Source: Ananas comosus (lineage: Eukaryota; Streptophyta; Magnoliopsida; Poales; Bromeliaceae). From it: a DNA stretch of 64,000 bases. Positions 1 to 11,989 of this stretch are shown here, one piece after another (position 1 is the stretch's first letter; each line of letters begins with the position of its first letter). Made by a program: the position numbers and the translations under genes. The stretch lies in the NCBI RefSeq assembly GCF_001540865.1, contig NC_033635.1, positions 10,047,565 through 10,111,564 of the forward strand, given 5' to 3'. Under the pieces are notes generated by a model, which saw only the letters and a program-made list of their open reading frames with translations, was not told where the DNA came from and did not search any database.

Positions 1-1515
1 TACACGAGGGTACTCTAATGCAAATAGGGAAAGCTGCTAACTACTAGTGCGCTTTGCCTTTCCCGCGGTCCTCGCCCGGCCTGCTCGAACTCAGCCCTGC
101 AACAAAGTGGGGTGAGAACTATATAAATATAGTTCCCAGTGGGTTCGACCGCTGATCTTCCCACTAGGTCTAAGCAGGCATAAACAGATAGATAGATAGA
201 TAGATACGAAATAACTGCTAGCATAGTAATGAATTCTACAATATATGCTACTATGCCTCAATCGACTGAAATGAATGCATGAACAATACAGTAATGAAGT
301 CCGCTATCATGATACTATGTTCAAGAAATAATGTCATTCATTGTTCATCCAATCACTTGACTAACCCGAAGGTCCGCCCTCAACTCACATCTCAAATCCC
401 ATAGGTGAGGAGTCGCACCTGCTCGACTCACCCGAGACCGCCTGCGGGACAACTAGCTTTTGCCTCTCGTGTGACAAACTCCGGAGTGCACTGCTTGGGT
501 GGAGCGACCACTACCAAGCTCAAACAGACTGTGTGAGTATGATCCAATCCTCGCCAACTGAGGATACCCTGTCAACTAGGGTTAACAATCACTCGGGAAT
601 CCACCTATCCCAATATCCATGTTTAAGTGTTACAACTACACTAAGTCGCATGCAACTTGTCATTTCTAGGAAAATTCACCTATCCCTAAGTTCATTGCAT
701 CAAAGTGTTTCTTCTACACTATGTCCAAATGCCACTTGTCATCTATGTCATTCAACATTGTTTAAGTGCCACTCGTTATATCCTCGGATACAAACACTAA
801 GTTCATCACTTGTTTAGCATTATAGGCTTCCAATGTCATAACCCAATCCATATATCCATTACATCAAGTATCCATTTCACAATACCATGTCAACTATGGA
901 AACACCTACAAGGAGTGGAAATGCATGTATCATCATCCTATAATGCATAACAATATACAAGATGCAAGTCAACAATGCAGCTAAGACATAGAACGAAGTT
1001 CAGCTGCTTCGGGATGGCACCCCCCACTTTTTAGCGATGTCACGACGCTAGAAACCCGATTCCGCGATTTTAGGACGTCGCCTCGGCCTTCTAGGCGGAA
1101 ACGAAGCTCAAATGGTCATTTTTGCCAATATCTTTGCGCAGGCTCGACGGATCGCCGAACCGACTTCGCTAACGCGTCGGAAAACCTAGCAATTAGGTTT
1201 ATACAGGTTCAATTTAGATCAAACCCATACATTTACAAAAACCCCATTGGAGCCCTAACTTGCTACTATTGCAAGAATACTCCAACAAAACCCTAGATTC
1301 ATGCAATAATCATCCTACTAGCATCCTAGGGTTCACCCAAAACCAATTCTAGAGTATAAAAACGAAATCCTAGGGATCTACCATTAGAGAACATCAAGCT
1401 TACCTCAACAAGCTAGCTCCAACTCAAGGAAGAAGATGGAAATCCACTTCTTAGCCGCCTTCTCCTCCAATCCCTCCTCCTACTTCCTTCCTTGAAGAGA
1501 GAGAGAGAAATATCT

Positions 1516-1569
<54 letters not shown>

Positions 1570-1916
1570 TCTTTTAGGTTGGAATGGTGTGAGGGAGAGA
1601 GGCAAATGAGCCAAAACCCACTTCTATACACTCTCATAAACACACAATTGCACATAGCACCCTCAACAAGCCAAAAATTACACAGCCCAAATTGGGCATT
1701 TCGCAGCTATGGGTTCCGGTCCCTGGGGAGGGACCGGACCCCGTAAGCATGAAAATTCTGCATTTTGCAGAATTTCATACTCATGCTCTCTAGGGTCCTC
1801 TACAATGCACTAAACGAAATTCTGACGCGTTCGGCCTTTCCGAAGCATCCCGTACTCGTCTTCGATCAATTTTGATCGAAGTTCGGATTTACATTTCGCG
1901 GTTTCATTTCCTTACA
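1..1916 (-). repeat. Probable LTR-retrotransposon end (long LTR or 3' region), incomplete
   Basis: This stretch has no gene-like open frame and a base composition unlike the AT-rich DNA that follows. Read on the minus strand it begins TGTAAGG at 1916, the usual TG start of an LTR, and it runs off the left edge of the window. It holds a (GATA)n tract near 187-207, a long (GA)n tract at 1497-1566 and a short palindrome around 1713-1742. The dense, partly GC-rich text resembles Ty3/gypsy LTRs and untranslated regions, but no protein domain or second end is visible, so the class is a guess. Confidence 0.35.
1497..1566. repeat. (GA)n microsatellite
   Basis: Almost uninterrupted GA dinucleotide tract inside the presumed LTR. 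It has no coding meaning. Confidence 0.9.
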
Positions 1917-2621
1917 ACTTATCTAGTCAGTCATTTTACTAGTAAGAAACCAATGTTCTCTTCTTTGTACAGAATGAAAGAGTAGATGATATATGCTGAT
2001 TATTGCATGATCTAGTCTTTCTGTATTGGATAACAAGAGCTCACACCTTTTTATTGTGGGAAAAATGTACAGAGAACCCCAAAACTGTAGCTTGTTTGGA
2101 AACAGGCACATGAGCTTTCAATTTTGGCAATTACCCTTAAAAACTCTATCAAATAGTTCAATTTGCTCCTCTTGTCAAATGAAATTATTAATTACACAAC
2201 TGCTTTGGTCGATGCTTTGCATATAATCTATAAAACTTCAAAACACAGAAAATTTTCATATCCTAACGTACAAAAAAGTAACAAAACTCAAAGTTAGGTT
2301 CACACTATTCTTTAATTATCATGCTTAATTATCAAAATTGGAAGAGAAAAAGAAAGTTTTCTTATATTTTGAAGTCTTCTGCTCATGATATTTGATCAAG
2401 ACAGATGCGTAATTAGCATAGACTGTTGAGGAAGGGGCCTGTTAAACTATTAGATAAAGCTTAGGGAGTCTAATTGCCATAAAATTGAAAGTTTAGGCAT
2501 CCATTTGCAAAAGAACTAAAGTTTAGGGGGTCTCCAAACATTTTTCCCTTTTACTTTTACTTTAGTTTGAGCCAAGAGTATTGCTATTCCAGCAGTTGCT
2601 CTGATGATATTTTCAAATCAA

Positions 2622-2697
2622 GTGAATAGTGTTTATTATAAAGCTTAAAATGCTATTATGTGAATAGTGTTTATTATAAAGCTTAAAATACTATTAC
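2622..2697. repeat. Two-copy tandem repeat, about 37 bp unit
   Basis: The unit beginning GTGAATAGTGTTTATTATAA occurs twice back to back with one or two differences. It lies in non-coding DNA just upstream of the first recognised UEV1 exon, probably in an intron or the 5' region of that gene. Confidence 0.8.
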
Positions 2698-3034
2698 ATG
2701 TAAAATTTCTTTTTCTTTAATTTTGTTGTGCCTATTGATAGTGTTGAATTCTTAACATTGAAACATTTATCAATCTATGTTGCAAGTACACTGATTTAAC
2801 TAGTCTGTTTCATGGCAAATTCCCTACGTTTCATCAAACTTGCCCAAATTGTCTTTGATTTGCATTTCTCCAGCACAAAATGTTGTGTTTAATATTATTA
2901 GACCAGAAATCAGAGATGGATAAAGCTTTTGTGCTGTCATACTACATAACCTTGCAAAAGATCCAAGTGCAGACTTCTGAGAAAGGCAATTGTAGATTTG
3001 ACACTTCTATGTTTGATGTTTTATTTTCCTACAG

Positions 3035-3948
3035 TTCCAAGAAACTTCCGATTGCTAGAAGAGCTTGAGAGAGGTGAGAAGGGTATTGGTGATGGAACTG
3101 TGAGCTATGGAATGGATGATGCTGATGACATATACATGCGTTCCTGGACTGGAACCATTATCGGTCCTCACAATGTATGCTCCTAACATCACGATAGAAA
3201 AGCTTCTCCAAATCCACATCTTTCAAAACATGTTTGGCATTGTCGGAGCTTCTGAAACCGTGGTTTTCAGAAAAGCTGTTCAGAGAAGTCCTAATATCTT
3301 CTTTGTTTAATTCTTTAAAGTAATTGAAGGCTAGAAGTAAAACAGAATCCCATTGCAACTAACCCATCCGGTTAGAAGCTCTACATTTATTTGTTCAAAC
3401 ACATTGTCTTCTGCTTCTTGAGTAGACAAACTGTTTCAGAAGCATGGCACAGGGACGCTCAATTTAAATTCTTTATTTGCCATTATGTGTCTTATTATCT
3501 ATGTCAAAATCAAAGAAAATACTGGTGCTTTTTGATGCACAGACTGTCCATGAAGGAAGAATATACCAGTTGAAGCTATTCTGTGACATGGATTATCCGG
3601 AGAAACCGCCAACAGTCCGATTCCAAACTCGTATAAATATGACGTGTGTAAATCAGGAAACTGGATTGGTATGTTCTGGCTGAAAGTTTTCATCCATTTT
3701 TAGTATCATCACAAATTTATTATTTTTAAAAAGGTACTTTATCAAAATATTTCCAGGTTGAACCAGGTCTATTTCCAATGCTCGCAAACTGGCAGAGAGA
3801 GTATACAATGGAGGACATTCTCACCAGTTTGAAGAAAGAGATGGCATCGCCGCAGAACCGAAAGTTATACCAACCAACAACAGAGGGTAACTTTTCTCAA
3901 ATCCTGGAATTTAAATATGAGAACCATCAATGTATTTCTATTGGGTAA
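3035..3948 (+). CDS. Ubiquitin-conjugating enzyme E2 variant (UEV1/MMZ type), 5' exon missing
   Basis: Three exons are clear: 3035-3174, 3543-3668 and 3757-3948, each bounded by AG and GT. The first encodes [20 protein letters not shown] and on through [11 protein letters not shown]. The second encodes [20 protein letters not shown], then KPPTVRF and [12 protein letters not shown]. The third encodes [14 protein letters not shown] and [12 protein letters not shown]. This is the UEV fold: E2-like but without the catalytic cysteine. In plants such proteins pair with Ubc13 (UBC35/36) to build Lys63-linked ubiquitin chains for DNA-damage tolerance and signalling. The first exon, expected to encode about 10-12 residues ending in Val, was not found. 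Exon 3035 starts with the last two bases of that Val codon. The usual C-terminus is short; here the frame continues about 19 residues after the TTEG motif to TAA at 3946. A donor-like GGTAAC at about 3887 could instead splice to another short exon. Family assignment is firm; both ends are uncertain. Confidence 0.9.
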
Positions 3949-4892
3949 ATTACACCATCGGCCCCAATTTTATAACAGAAATAAACTTTAGTTCACTAAT
4001 CATCAATTTTTGTTTCAATCTGGTATTCGGGTCCCTACATCAGTCGCCATTTGTGACAATTGCGTGATAGCTGAATTAGCTTCCACATCATCTCGAGACT
4101 ATTCTGAATCAATTGCCACATCATCCCTTTACAAGAGAAATTAAATGGAAGAGTTTTCTCAAGAGGACCCAATTAAAACAGAAATTAAAGTATGAGCAAA
4201 AACTTTGTGGAAAGTTCGACGACTAATGGTGTGCTTTACCCTCTTTTAATTTCTATAAAGTACAACTTCTAAAAGAGAAGCTTGATTAGAATCGGCAGGT
4301 AATGAAGAGCAGAGAGTGGAGCAAAAAGGGTTAATGCTTCGGTGCGCTATCCTTTGAGCGGAGAATAAACCGGTAATGTACATATACGCTGAATCCCTGA
4401 TTAATATGGATATGGATGGGCATAAAAACAAGTAAGTGAACTAATTTAAACACTTGTTTGCTAGCCACTGCCTATATAAATCTGAAGCTATAATGCCTTT
4501 ATTATAAAAGCTATGGCTAGTTGTTTTGTATAAAATATGTACAACCTTGTAGTTGCACCTAGTGTAGCAAGATTCTCTCTTCTAAATTCGCAACCATCTT
4601 TCGATTATGGCGATAAAGGACGAAATAAATCTGCCTTGTTTCTACCTAGTTTCTCTATTCCTTTTCCAAGTTGTTTCATCATTTAAGTGCTTTGTTTTAT
4701 GTTACTATCTTTCTTTGAATGAGATAATCAAACCAGTTTTTAACTTAATGGCTTGATTTGTGCTTCGTTTCGAGTTTCGGCATTTGGATGCTCTAAAACT
4801 TTACATCAGTACTATGATTGCAAGTTTCTAATCTTTTAGTCGATTCGCGATGATCTTTCAGGTTTTTTTTTTTTTTTTTTTTTTTTCTCATG

Positions 4893-5222
4893 TATGTTAA
4901 GTTTGTGATCTGCTGTAAAATAGCATTAAACCACTGTTTTATTTTTATTTTAGTGATAAAAAACCTGCTAGCAAATAGGGTAGCGAAGTAATTTTTTTTT
5001 AAGACCACAGGGTGATACTCTGTTGAAAAATAGGTTCTTATAATTAAACAAAAATAAACTCACATGATAGTTAAGTGTGACTTTTTGAACCACAGGATAA
5101 AAAAAGTAAAAATGCACTAAACCACCGAATAGTTAAGTATAATTTTTAAAATTATATGGTGTCAAAGTATATGATGCATTAAACCACAGTGAGGTAGATT
5201 GAAGTTTGCCAAAAAAACAAAA
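4893..5222. mobile_element. MITE-like repeat, 'accacaggatagttaa' family, copy 1
   Basis: The phrases 'accacaggataa' and 'atagttaagtgtga', an internal 'gctagcaaatagggtagcg' and opposite-strand counterparts recur at 8742-9015 and 53690-54012. The arms are roughly complementary, as in a degenerate foldback MITE. No coding capacity. It lies 3' of the UEV gene. Confidence 0.45.
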
Positions 5223-5485
5223 AGGTTTAATTTCTTCACTATACTTAGGAAATGTTGTAATTCCATAAATACTCTTTCAAATTGTAAAATATTATCGGTG
5301 CCCTTATAAACTGTAGTAAGGGTTTATTTAGGCTTTTTTAGAGAGATATTTCTGATAGATTTATATATTTAGAGGGGCATGAATTATTATATGTTTAGAA
5401 GGATATGCATGATATTTTGAAGTTATAGAGGGTTATTTTGTAATTGGCCCCCCTTCCAAAATTTTCACCCATTGTATTGGTAGGG

Positions 5486-5969
5486 TGTGAGACCCCAGAT
5501 AGTCCTATATATGAGATATAATAGGGCTAAACTCTTAACCCGGCTTAAGCATTTTGGGTGGTGGCAAGGCCCAAGAGGTTAAGAGAGTTAAGCGTGCTAG
5601 GACGGGAGTAGTCCTAGGATGGGTGACCCCCTGGGAAGTTAGGGCGTCACAGTTGGTATCAGAGCCAATTACCAGCCGGAAGTGTGAGATGAGTCTCGAC
5701 TGAGTCAGGATCTGGATGACGGGCTAGCGAGACGAGTCTCACATCGCCTGGTACTTGTGAGTCTGAGCCTGACGAGGACGTCAAGGCTTAAAGGAGGGGA
5801 GATTGTGAGACCCCAGATAGTCCTATATATAAGATATAATAGGGCTAAACTCTTAACCCGGCTTAAGCATTTTGGGTGGTGGCAAGGCCCAAGAGGTTAA
5901 GAGAGTTAAGTGTGCTAGGACGGGAGTAGTCCTAGGATGGGTGACCCCCTGGGAAGTCGGAGCGTCACA
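5486..5969 (+). mobile_element. Cassandra TRIM retrotransposon, complete, with 5S-rRNA-like LTRs
   Basis: Two near-identical 166-bp LTRs (5486-5651 and 5804-5969) start TGTGAGACC and end GTCACA. The element is flanked by the 5-bp target duplication TAGGG (5481-5485 and 5970-5974). Two bases after the left LTR comes TGGTATCAGAGC (5654-5665), the primer-binding site matching initiator methionine tRNA. A purine tract AAAGGAGGGGAGA precedes the right LTR. Each LTR contains 5S rRNA text, 'gttaagcgtgct', 'ggatgggtgacc' and 'ctgggaagt', covering the internal RNA polymerase III promoter. Terminal-repeat retrotransposons in miniature with 5S-bearing LTRs are the Cassandra family. It has no protein genes and would need enzymes supplied from elsewhere. 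Confidence 0.93.
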
Positions 5970-6129
5970 TAGGGTGTATGATATACACCCCTTTTGGGAT
6001 GTATGATATACACCCCTTTTGGGATGTATCAGTAATTTTGCTAAAAAAAAAAAACTTCTTTCTAATTGAATTGGAATAGATTTTTTTTGAACTAAAATCA
6101 ATTGAATTCTATTGAGGCCTAGTTTGGAA

Positions 6130-6347
6130 TGTTGTCGCTAGTGCTGACAACGAGCTGAACATATGCTGGCTCACGAATAATAAGTTAAAAGGATTAGAAA
6201 TGATATATATAGAAAATAAATTTATAAGATCTCACCTATTAGATTTTGATCTAATGGTTGAAATTTTACTTATAAATGTATCTTTTATAATTGAGTTGGA
6301 CTTTATGTTTAAGTCGGTTTAAAAATCAAACAACAAAAATTTGCTAT

Positions 6348-6403
<56 letters not shown>

Positions 6404-6622
6404 TTATTTATACATATAAATATAAAATATATATATTTGAGTTGTTATCGAGTCGAACACGAGCTGAGTTGACCTTAGCTTGTGTTTGGCTAATTTATTA
6501 AACGAGCTGAAAAATTCAGCTTGTGTTCGATTCGTTTATTAAATACACGATTCGATCTCGAGCTCATTTCGAACCAAACACGAGATGACTCGCGAATAAC
6601 GAAATGAATTACCACTCTTAGT
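6130..6622. mobile_element. hAT-like non-autonomous repeat rich in GAGCTCG/GTTCGGCTCG phrases, with (TA)n
   Basis: Contains 'acgagctgaacatatg', 'gagtcgaacacgagctgag', 'aaacgagctgaaaaattc' and 'tcgatctcgagctcattt'. It matches the element at 19007-19570, whose ends and 8-bp target duplication can be defined. A (TA)n tract occupies about 6350-6396. No open frame. Confidence 0.6.
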
Positions 6623-6811
6623 TGTGGCTAAAAGAACTATTTTTATATTATACAAAATCTAAAAAGTTTAAAAGCACTTACAATCCTCCATTTTCTAATG
6701 CTATAAAATTATTACATGCTTCTCCGGTGGTAGTTACAATCGCAATTTTATGGCATTAGAGAAAACAAACATAAATGCTATTGAACTTTTCAATTTTTTA
6801 TGTTATAAAAA

Positions 6812-7163
6812 GGGAAAACTTCAAAAAATCCTCCTGTGGTTTCATAATTTCTCACTTTGCCCCCATGTGGTTTAAAATGTATCAATTTGTCCCCTTGCGG
6901 TTTCTTTTTTCTCTTTTTCTTATCAATTTCATTATTTTTTTTCTTAAATCAGTGATAAAGTTAAAATTAAAGGGTAGTAAAATGAATATTTGATAAATCT
7001 AGATGGGTATCTGAAGTTTTTTATATATAATTTAATAAAATATTAACGAAAAAACTACCGAAAATATAAACACGAAACCACATGGGACAATTTGATACAT
7101 TTTAAATCACAGGGAGGCAAAGTGAGAAACTACGAAACCACAGGGGGTTTTTGAAGTTTTTCC
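6812..7163. mobile_element. Foldback MITE, 'cctgtggttt' family, copy 1
   Basis: The left arm starts GGGAAAACTTCAAAAAATCC and runs through 'cctgtggtttcat' and 'gtttaaaatgtatcaattt'. The right arm is its inverted counterpart ending 'gggggtttttgaagttttt'. Arms are about 110 bp around an AT-rich centre. A fragment of the same end lies near 7378-7410 beside a single N. Other copies: 12928-13360 and 14762-15118. Confidence 0.8.
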
Positions 7164-7468
7164 AATTTTCTATAATGATACTCTTATTGACCGTTATTAT
7201 GCTAGCAAATAATATAACAAATTTAAATTATATAAATAGATCATTATCATTTGAGGATCATTCATATTATATTTGTCAATATATCAATAATCTATAAAAA
7301 ATTATTCTAGAAACCTACAACTTCAATTTCATATTAAATTATACTTTGGTCCTTAAACTATAAGGCATGCGACACTNGGGGGGGGGGGGGTGCTTTTGAA
7401 GTTTTCCCTTATAAAAATGATATCTTTGATCACTACATTACCAAACTAGGCATAAGATTTCATTTTGA

Positions 7469-7745
7469 ACAAGAAAAGAGATCTAAGATGCTAACTAATC
7501 TCTTATGATTTGTCCCTATAATAAATGCTCGGTGGCTTATTAATAACAACAATTTTTTTTTTTCTTTGCTTTTCCTAAAAGGACACTTTCTTTTAGACAT
7601 TAATGAGTGTTTAATATCAAACAAGAAAAGAGATCTAAAATGCTAACTAATTTCTTATGATTTGTCCCTATAATAAGTGCTAGGTGGCATCTTAATAACA
7701 ACAATTTTTTTGCTTTGCATTTCCTAATTCTTAGACATTAATGAA
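7469..7745. repeat. Two-copy direct repeat, about 150 bp unit
   Basis: The block beginning AAGAAAAGAGATCTAAGATG and running through 'ttatgatttgtccctataat' and 'aataacaacaatttttt' is repeated immediately with scattered differences. Non-coding. Confidence 0.75.
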
Positions 7746-7824
7746 TGAGCAAATAGTTTGTAGAAAAAGAAGGATACTGAGAAATTAGTTCCTGCACTGT
7801 GTATGTATTCATGCACCTTCTACG

Positions 7825-8270
7825 TAGGGATGTCAACTGGTTGGATTCGGGGTAGATTTTCAAAAATCCAAATCCGAAACCGAACCCGAACCCGACAAAT
7901 TTTAAAAATCCATATCCAAACCGTAGCCCCACTAAAAATTCGAAACCCGAACCTGAACACGAACCCAAACCCGAAAATCTGAACTGGAAATAATTATTTC
8001 TCTTTTCAATATTTCAAAATATATTACATTAAATCTAAATTTTTAAAATACAAATTCAAATATAACATCAATTTATTATATACATGTTATATTTTCGGGT
8101 TTGGGTTCGAGGCGGATACAGTCAAAATTCATATCCGAATTCATATCCATCGACTTATTGTTTTTGATATCCATATCTGAAACCATATCCGTTTAGCATC
8201 AGATAAATCTGCTCCATTCGGGTTCGGGATCGAATAAAATTTCGGGTATCCGAACCCATTGACATCGTTG
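7825..8270. mobile_element. hAT-like MITE with TAGGGATGTCAA end
   Basis: Begins TAGGGATGTCAACTGG and ends CCATTGACATC, an inverted pair. The interior is full of 'aacccgaacccga' and its complement 'cgggttcgggat'. TAGGGRTG-type ends are common in non-autonomous hAT elements. Related pieces lie at 15776-16065 and 28005-28460. An 8-bp target duplication was not resolved here. Confidence 0.55.
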
Positions 8271-8741
8271 CTCCTACACCTTGCCCCATATAAATATAAT
8301 TTATAATACATAAAAAATCTATGTATAAAATATCTAAGATTTTGGAAATTTATTGTCTGGGTTCAAGTAGTTTCAAAATTTTAATAATAGTAAGTAAGGC
8401 CAATTTTCGAATTATAGATCTCTCAAATGTAAAAAAAATGCACCAAATAAGTTAGATTCTAATTTTGAGTCTCTCTAGTGGAAATTTTATGCCCCATATA
8501 TGAGAAGCATTTAGGGTCGGGTCAAAATCAGATGAGATATATTCGCTCTATTCGAATCTGACCCAAACCCGAATTTTAGACTAGATATTGTGTCTAAACC
8601 CGGATCTGGTTTAAAATCAGGTATCTGTATTTGAGCTTGATCAAACTTGATTTTAAATCCAAATTCTATAAAAATGAAAAAAATATATATGTATTTAATT
8701 AAAATTTAGATTCTAAATTTGCATATTCAAAATAAAAGTAG

Positions 8742-9015
8742 GGTAAACTTCGATTTGCCCCCATGTGGTTTAGCTCATTTTTCATTTGTCACCCTGTAGT
8801 TCAATAAATTGCACTTAATTATCTTGTGATTTTGTCTTTATTTTTATTTAAAAGCTCTACTATCAAATCGGGTACCCGAGTAAATTTTTTTTTATAACCA
8901 CAGGATAGTTAATTATAATATTTTAAACTACATGGTGACAAAATAAAAATAAACTAAATCACAGAATAATTAAATATAAAATTTTGAACTACAGAATGGA
9001 ATTGAAGCTTATCTG
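8742..9015. mobile_element. MITE-like repeat, 'accacaggatagttaa' family, copy 2
   Basis: Arms 'acttcgatttgcccccatg' and the inverted 'acagaatggaattgaagctt' enclose 'atcaaatcgggtacccgagt' and 'accacaggatagttaa'. Same family as 4893-5222 and 53690-54012. Confidence 0.5.
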
Positions 9016-10317
9016 TGAATATATATAAATCAAAGAGATTAAAAAATAATATAGAGGAATACTTCAATACTCCATATAAATCTTGACCATTTATTTTTCT
9101 TAATAGATGGTTTAGATTTAATATGATTCTAGAGGTGACCTGCTATTGAAGCATAGGTACCATTCACCAGGTAAAGGGTATTTTAGTCTTTATAAAATGG
9201 TTTGGTCCACAAAACCGATTTTATCCAACTAAGAATATTGTGACCCTCTTAAATACCTACAACAATAGTTGAATTTTAAATTACAACCAAACTGTAAATT
9301 TAAATTCAAAACAACATTTAAAACTTTATAAATCAAATTTAATTTTTTTGAATATAAAACATAAATTTAAAATAAAACTTTTTGTTCCAATTCAAAATTT
9401 CAATTTAAATCAAAAATTAAAATTTGGCTTTAAGATTAAACGTTCAATTTAGATTCAAATTTAAAAGTTTAATATAAATTTCAAAATTAAAATTTTACAT
9501 TACAATACTAATTTCAAAAATTAAATTTAAATTCAATATTTTTTTGAGATGAATACTTAATAAATTGGGTATCATCTAATTTGGTAAGTTATCAAAGTAA
9601 ATAAGATATTTAATATTTAAAGGATACTGACAAATTTGGTATATACTAATTTTTTTTCAATATTGTCATGTTAATTAATTCAAATCGGTAATCTGTTCAA
9701 CAGGTTACTTCGTGTAAATCCCAACTATACCCTTTACTAATTAAGGAATTAAATTTTAATACTTGTGGTGTATTGAAACATTCCTCAATAATATAATATA
9801 CTTAAAATTTACTGTTTAAATTAGAATATATCTATACACCTATTTATGACTGTAAATCTTACAATTTGGGTTCATAAAAACCCAAAATGGACTTTAATTA
9901 AAGAAAAAGTTAATAAAACAAGTAGAGAGTGAGAGCTTTTAGAAGCAATGATTTTTAAGAATTATTAGTGTGAAAAAGGGGTTGGTGACCTGATTTCTTC
10001 GAATTTTATGTCCAAACATGATCAAAATTTTAATTCGAACAAAATAATTTATCCAGGTTCAATTTTTCTGACAAAATTTTTTATCGAATCAGATCAGATC
10101 GGCCAACCAAATTAGGTCTTATTTTGCCAACCCTAGATATTATACAAACACACGCAAAGATCTCTCTTTTATATGAACGCAGCGAAAGTTGCAATTATGT
10201 CGATGCGAAACTAGAAAACGAGAAACTGATCATCTGAGTAGTAGTCGCATCACGTCAGTTATATTCAGCAAATCAAATAACTTTTTGAGAGAAAAATATA
10301 ATAAAAATAAATTTTTG
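9016..10317. other. AT-rich intergenic DNA without a recognisable gene
   Basis: Dominated by permutations of 'aatttaaattcaaa'. No exon-like frame, RNA gene or clear element end was found. A short 'ggttactt'-type phrase near 9150-9180 and 9700 may be old repeat debris. Confidence 0.6.
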
Positions 10318-11506
10318 TAAAGGGTTAATTTCATATAGATCCCAGTAAACATATCGAATAGTAAATATATTTCTATAAAGTTTAATTTTTCATATTTATT
10401 CCTGCAAAAGTTCAGTGATATTCATATTTATCTCTCTGATTTGTTGCCGTTTTAGAGTATTGTTTATTTATTAACAAAAATAAGTGATATGATATTTTTG
10501 TTATCACAAATATATCCCTTTAAAAGGCCCAACTGTTAGAATTATAAAGAAAAATGTCCTCCCAAAAATCTCTAAGGGTGCGTTTGGTTCGCGCTATCTT
10601 TTAAAGATTCCTAGTAATCTAATGGGGATAAAAAAATATGACGGTGTTTGGCTAAAAGCACTAAGTAATCTAGTTGGTAATATTGGATTTACTTGGAAAT
10701 AAGATTCACCTCAAAGTACTAATCTCATTCCCTTGTGGGAGGGTGGGTATCCTCATATTAATGGATTGGGATAATCATAATATGTATAATCTCTTTCTTT
10801 CTTCTTACCCGCCGGCTAATTGATATTATTTTTCTTTACACTCTAACCTTATATCTCTCTCTAAACTTATTTTTCTCTCTAAAATTCAACTTTTTTTTCT
10901 CTCTCTAAACTAAGCTTTCTCTCTCTTTCTTTCTAAAATTTCAACTCTCTCACTCCCTCTAATTTCGACTATATTTTTCTTTCTATTTTTTTAATTATGC
11001 TCTCTCTCTCTAACTTATACTCTCTTTTCTTTTTTCTAAAAAGATGTTGAAACTTTTGGTAACATTATCTAAAATTAATTAAATAAATAAATAAATTAAT
11101 TGTATATTTTTTGCAATATTAAATAACATGGCTAATTAATATTACCGTGCGAACCAAACATAGGAATTTCACATTCTTAGCAATAGGATGAAAAGGAATA
11201 AGATTCTCGGATATCTTTTATTCCTAGAAATTTTTCATAATGCGAACCAAACGCACCCTAACGGTTATCTTCTTCCTTTCCACCACAAATACTATAAGAG
11301 GGATAAAAAAATCAATTTATCTTATTCACCAATCAATGTTAAGTATTTTATCTATGGTTAGCTATATTTTTCTAACCGATCCTAGCAGTGGGTGTATATT
11401 TGAAAACGTTAGAACTTTTGTAGGAATAAATATAAAAATTTAAATTTTATAGGAATGTATTTACTATTCGATATATTTGTAGAAAACTATTCGTAAGTAA
11501 CCCTTT
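10318..11506. mobile_element. Foldback MITE, 'gggttaatttcatacaa' family, interrupted by a PIF-type MITE
   Basis: The left arm starts AAAGGGTTAATTTCATATAG and continues 'cctgcaaaagttcagtgat'. The right arm is the inverted version, 'acttttgtaggaataaatat' to 'gtaagtaacccttt'. The two halves are separated by the insertion at 10576-11258. A second copy follows directly (11510-11917); others are at 42258-42634 and, enlarged with cargo, inside Helitrons at 56863-57794 and 62422-63366. Confidence 0.75.
10576..11258. mobile_element. PIF/Harbinger-like MITE with TAA target duplication
   Basis: Terminal inverted repeats GGGTGCGTTTGGTTCGC and GCGAACCAAACGCACCC are perfect over 17 bp. The element is flanked on both sides by TAA, the 3-bp duplication typical of PIF/Harbinger and Tourist elements. 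The interior holds long pyrimidine tracts and no coding frame. It is nested in the foldback MITE 10318-11506. Confidence 0.88.
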
Positions 11507-11509
11507 TAC

Positions 11510-11917
11510 AAAGAGTTAATTTCATACAATTCTCTGCAAACATAGTGAATACCAAATATATCCCTATAAAGTTCAACTTTCATATATTGTCCTTACAAAA
11601 ATCCTAATGTTTTCATATACGTTACTGCCGTTAGAATTAATCCGTTAGAAAATTTTAGTTAATCATAGGTTAAATACTTAACACCGGTTAATTTTTGATA
11701 TTTTTACCTCTTTATATTATACTGCTATGTCTTTTAGAGAGGTATATTTGTGATAACAAAATTGAAAATATAAACAGTTCTCTAAACAGTAACAAACCAG
11801 AGGAATATATTTAAAAATAGTAGGACTTTTGTAGAAATAATATATGAAAGCTGAATTTTATAAAAATATATTTGTTATTTATTATGTTTAGAAGAATCTG
11901 TATGAAATTAACTCTTT
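11510..11917. mobile_element. Foldback MITE, 'gggttaatttcatacaa' family, second copy
   Basis: Left arm AGAGTTAATTTCATACAATT, 'ctgcaaacatagtgaatac', 'cctataaagttcaactttc'. The inverted right arm ends 'atgaaattaactctt'. Immediately adjacent to, and in tandem with, the previous copy. Confidence 0.75.
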
Positions 11918-11989
11918 TATTTATCTATTAACCTATATGAACCTTTATTATTTTTTGTCCATGTGTCAAGTTTTTTTTCACCCTCAACC

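Noticed and set aside
1705..1750. ATGGGTTCCGGT... as the missing first exon of UEV1
   Set aside because: It is a short palindrome inside the presumed LTR. The encoded residues do not match the expected N-terminus and there is no suitable donor with the right phase.
5570..5645. Possible 5S rRNA gene on the plus strand
   Set aside because: The 5S-like text lies within both LTRs of a Cassandra element and is incomplete and diverged, so it is LTR sequence rather than an rRNA gene.
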